Shown piece after piece: positions 63,110-64,000 of a DNA stretch of 64,000 bases (the first letter of the stretch is position 1; every line of letters starts with the position of its first letter). The position numbers and the translations under genes were made by a program. Source of the stretch: Pirellulaceae bacterium (GTDB taxonomy: Bacteria > Planctomycetota > Planctomycetia > Pirellulales > Pirellulaceae); assembly GCA_020852965.1 (NCBI GenBank), contig JADYZV010000064.1, positions 1 through 64,000 on the forward strand, written 5' to 3'. The notes below the pieces were generated by a model. The model saw nothing but the letters and a program-made list of their open reading frames with translations, searched no databases and was not told the origin of the DNA.

Positions 63110-64000
63110 CTAGTACGCGTAGCGATATTCGAGTCGCATGATGTCGGAATACCAGCGATCACCGGTAACGGCAAAACCATAGCTGGATGCGATACTCTGC
63201 CGACCGGCCGAGTAGCGTAGTCCCGTCTTGAGATTGACAATCGTGTCGTTGTCCGCATCGAGTACTACGGGGTTGTCTACCCCACCGAAAGCCAAGCCGT
63301 CGGTGATATACCAGGCCACCGTTTCAAACGTTCCGGCCAAACGGCGACGCTGTGAGTGGGTATCCAGGTTGAGCAAGTCATAGCCACCCCCCACTCCAGC
63401 TCGCAAGATGGTGCCGGCAAAGTTGCCTCGCCCCGCGACCTGCGAATCGGACAACGGAATCCATACTTGGAATTCTCCTTGCGTGACCAACCGATCATTG
63501 ACTCGGCCCAGGTAGAGCACACCTGGTTCAAGCGACGCATGTCCCGTACCTAGTCCTCGATCTGCATCGCCGGTAGGCGCATAGACTCGAAGCTGTGCGG
63601 TCCAGAATTGGCTGTCGGTATGGTATAGCGATCCCTTGAAACCAAAGTTAAGATCGCCCATGCCTCCCGTATTGTCGTTGATATCAGGGTTGATAAACCG
63701 TACGGGTGCTTCTGCAAACAGTGAAAATCCTGGAGAGATAGCCCGCTCTAAATACGGAGTAAACTCTTGATAGTCGACGCTTCGCTCAGGCCTGAGTGGC
63801 CCAGGTGCGTTTCCGCCAAAGCAACCGCACTGTCCATAGAAGAACTCGGCACGATCGGGGAGCGGATTGTTGTAGGCGGCATCAAAGCGATATCGAAACA
63901 TATTGGCAATGATCGCATTGTCGATATAGGTCCCTGGTGCCATCGCCGCAAAGGAGGAGCCAGGTGAGCTGCCGGAAGTCAAGCTAATATTTCCAAAGCC
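63110..64000 (-). CDS. Predicted outer-membrane barrel protein, 5' end beyond the window
   Basis: The frame is open to the last base (first visible residues GFGNISL), so at least 296 residues of the C-terminal part are visible. Strand patterns include RYRFDAAYNNPLPDRAEFFY, FSLFAEAPVRFINP, GGMGDLNFGFKGSLYHTD, TAQLRVYAPTGDADRGLGTG and GEFQVWIPLSD, ending YSDIMRLEYRYAY with an aromatic C-terminus. It has the look of a transporter-type outer-membrane barrel common in planctomycetes, like the gene at 39356. Function and substrate are unknown. Confidence 0.7.
   Translation of the reverse strand, partial: GFGNISLTSGSSPGSSFAAMAPGTYIDNAIIANMFRYRFDAAYNNPLPDRAEFFYGQCGCFGGNAPGPLRPERSVDYQEFTPYLERAISPGFSLFAEAPVRFINPDINDNTGGMGDLNFGFKGSLYHTDSQFWTAQLRVYAPTGDADRGLGTGHASLEPGVLYLGRVNDRLVTQGEFQVWIPLSDSQVAGRGNFAGTILRAGVGGGYDLLNLDTHSQRRRLAGTFETVAWYITDGLAFGGVDNPVVLDADNDTIVNLKTGLRYSAGRQSIASSYGFAVTGDRWYSDIMRLEYRYAY

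Overview
The window comes from a planctomycete, most likely Pirellulaceae (order Pirellulales). This is inferred from the gene content: Tat-exported DUF1501 and Gfo/Idh/MocA proteins, a formylglycine-type sulfatase, a kinase fused to a sulfatase-modifying-factor fold, WD40-caspase proteins, a Cys-rich YTV-type wall protein, Uma2 and GxxExxY genes, and WxxGxW and Cys-rich HEAT-like exported proteins. No rRNA, tRNA, CRISPR array or transposase was recognised.

Layout. 0-5 kb holds the tail of a Kef/TrkA-type antiporter, a Uma2 nuclease, a DUF1501 protein, a Tat-exported oxidoreductase and a GxxExxY remnant lying between 16-bp inverted repeats. 5-23.3 kb is a type VI secretion (T6SS) locus entirely on the minus strand. 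It is transcribed from 23.3 kb downwards as tssK, tssL, a short tssM-like gene, a small unknown gene, a FliA/WhiG-type sigma factor, tssA, tssB, tssC, a second tssC (impD type), tagJ/impE, tssE, tssF, tssG, clpV and hcp, ending in a good intrinsic terminator. The order tssA to tssG matches the Rhizobium imp locus. No tssJ, vgrG or PAAR gene is present.

23.3-63 kb is an accessory region of very large signalling and exported proteins. It contains a triple-FHA protein whose C-terminus resembles the T6SS effector adaptor DUF4123, two membrane Ser/Thr kinases, two VWA proteins, a membrane trypsin/HtrA-type protease, and four caspase-like proteins. Only one of the four (46502-50356) keeps both the His and Cys of the active site. 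The other three have lost the cysteine and, in two cases, the histidine as well. The region also holds a sulfatase, predicted outer-membrane proteins and wall-type Cys-rich proteins.

Interpretation (inference). Kinase, FHA and T6SS genes together recall the threonine-phosphorylation control of T6SS in Proteobacteria (PpkA/Fha). Here that theme appears enlarged: kinases, a pThr-reading adaptor, a dedicated sigma factor and a set of active and dead caspase-like proteins all lie within 40 kb of the secretion apparatus. Families of small hairpin repeats occur both inside the T6SS locus (18.2 kb) and beside the protease genes (51.6 kb).
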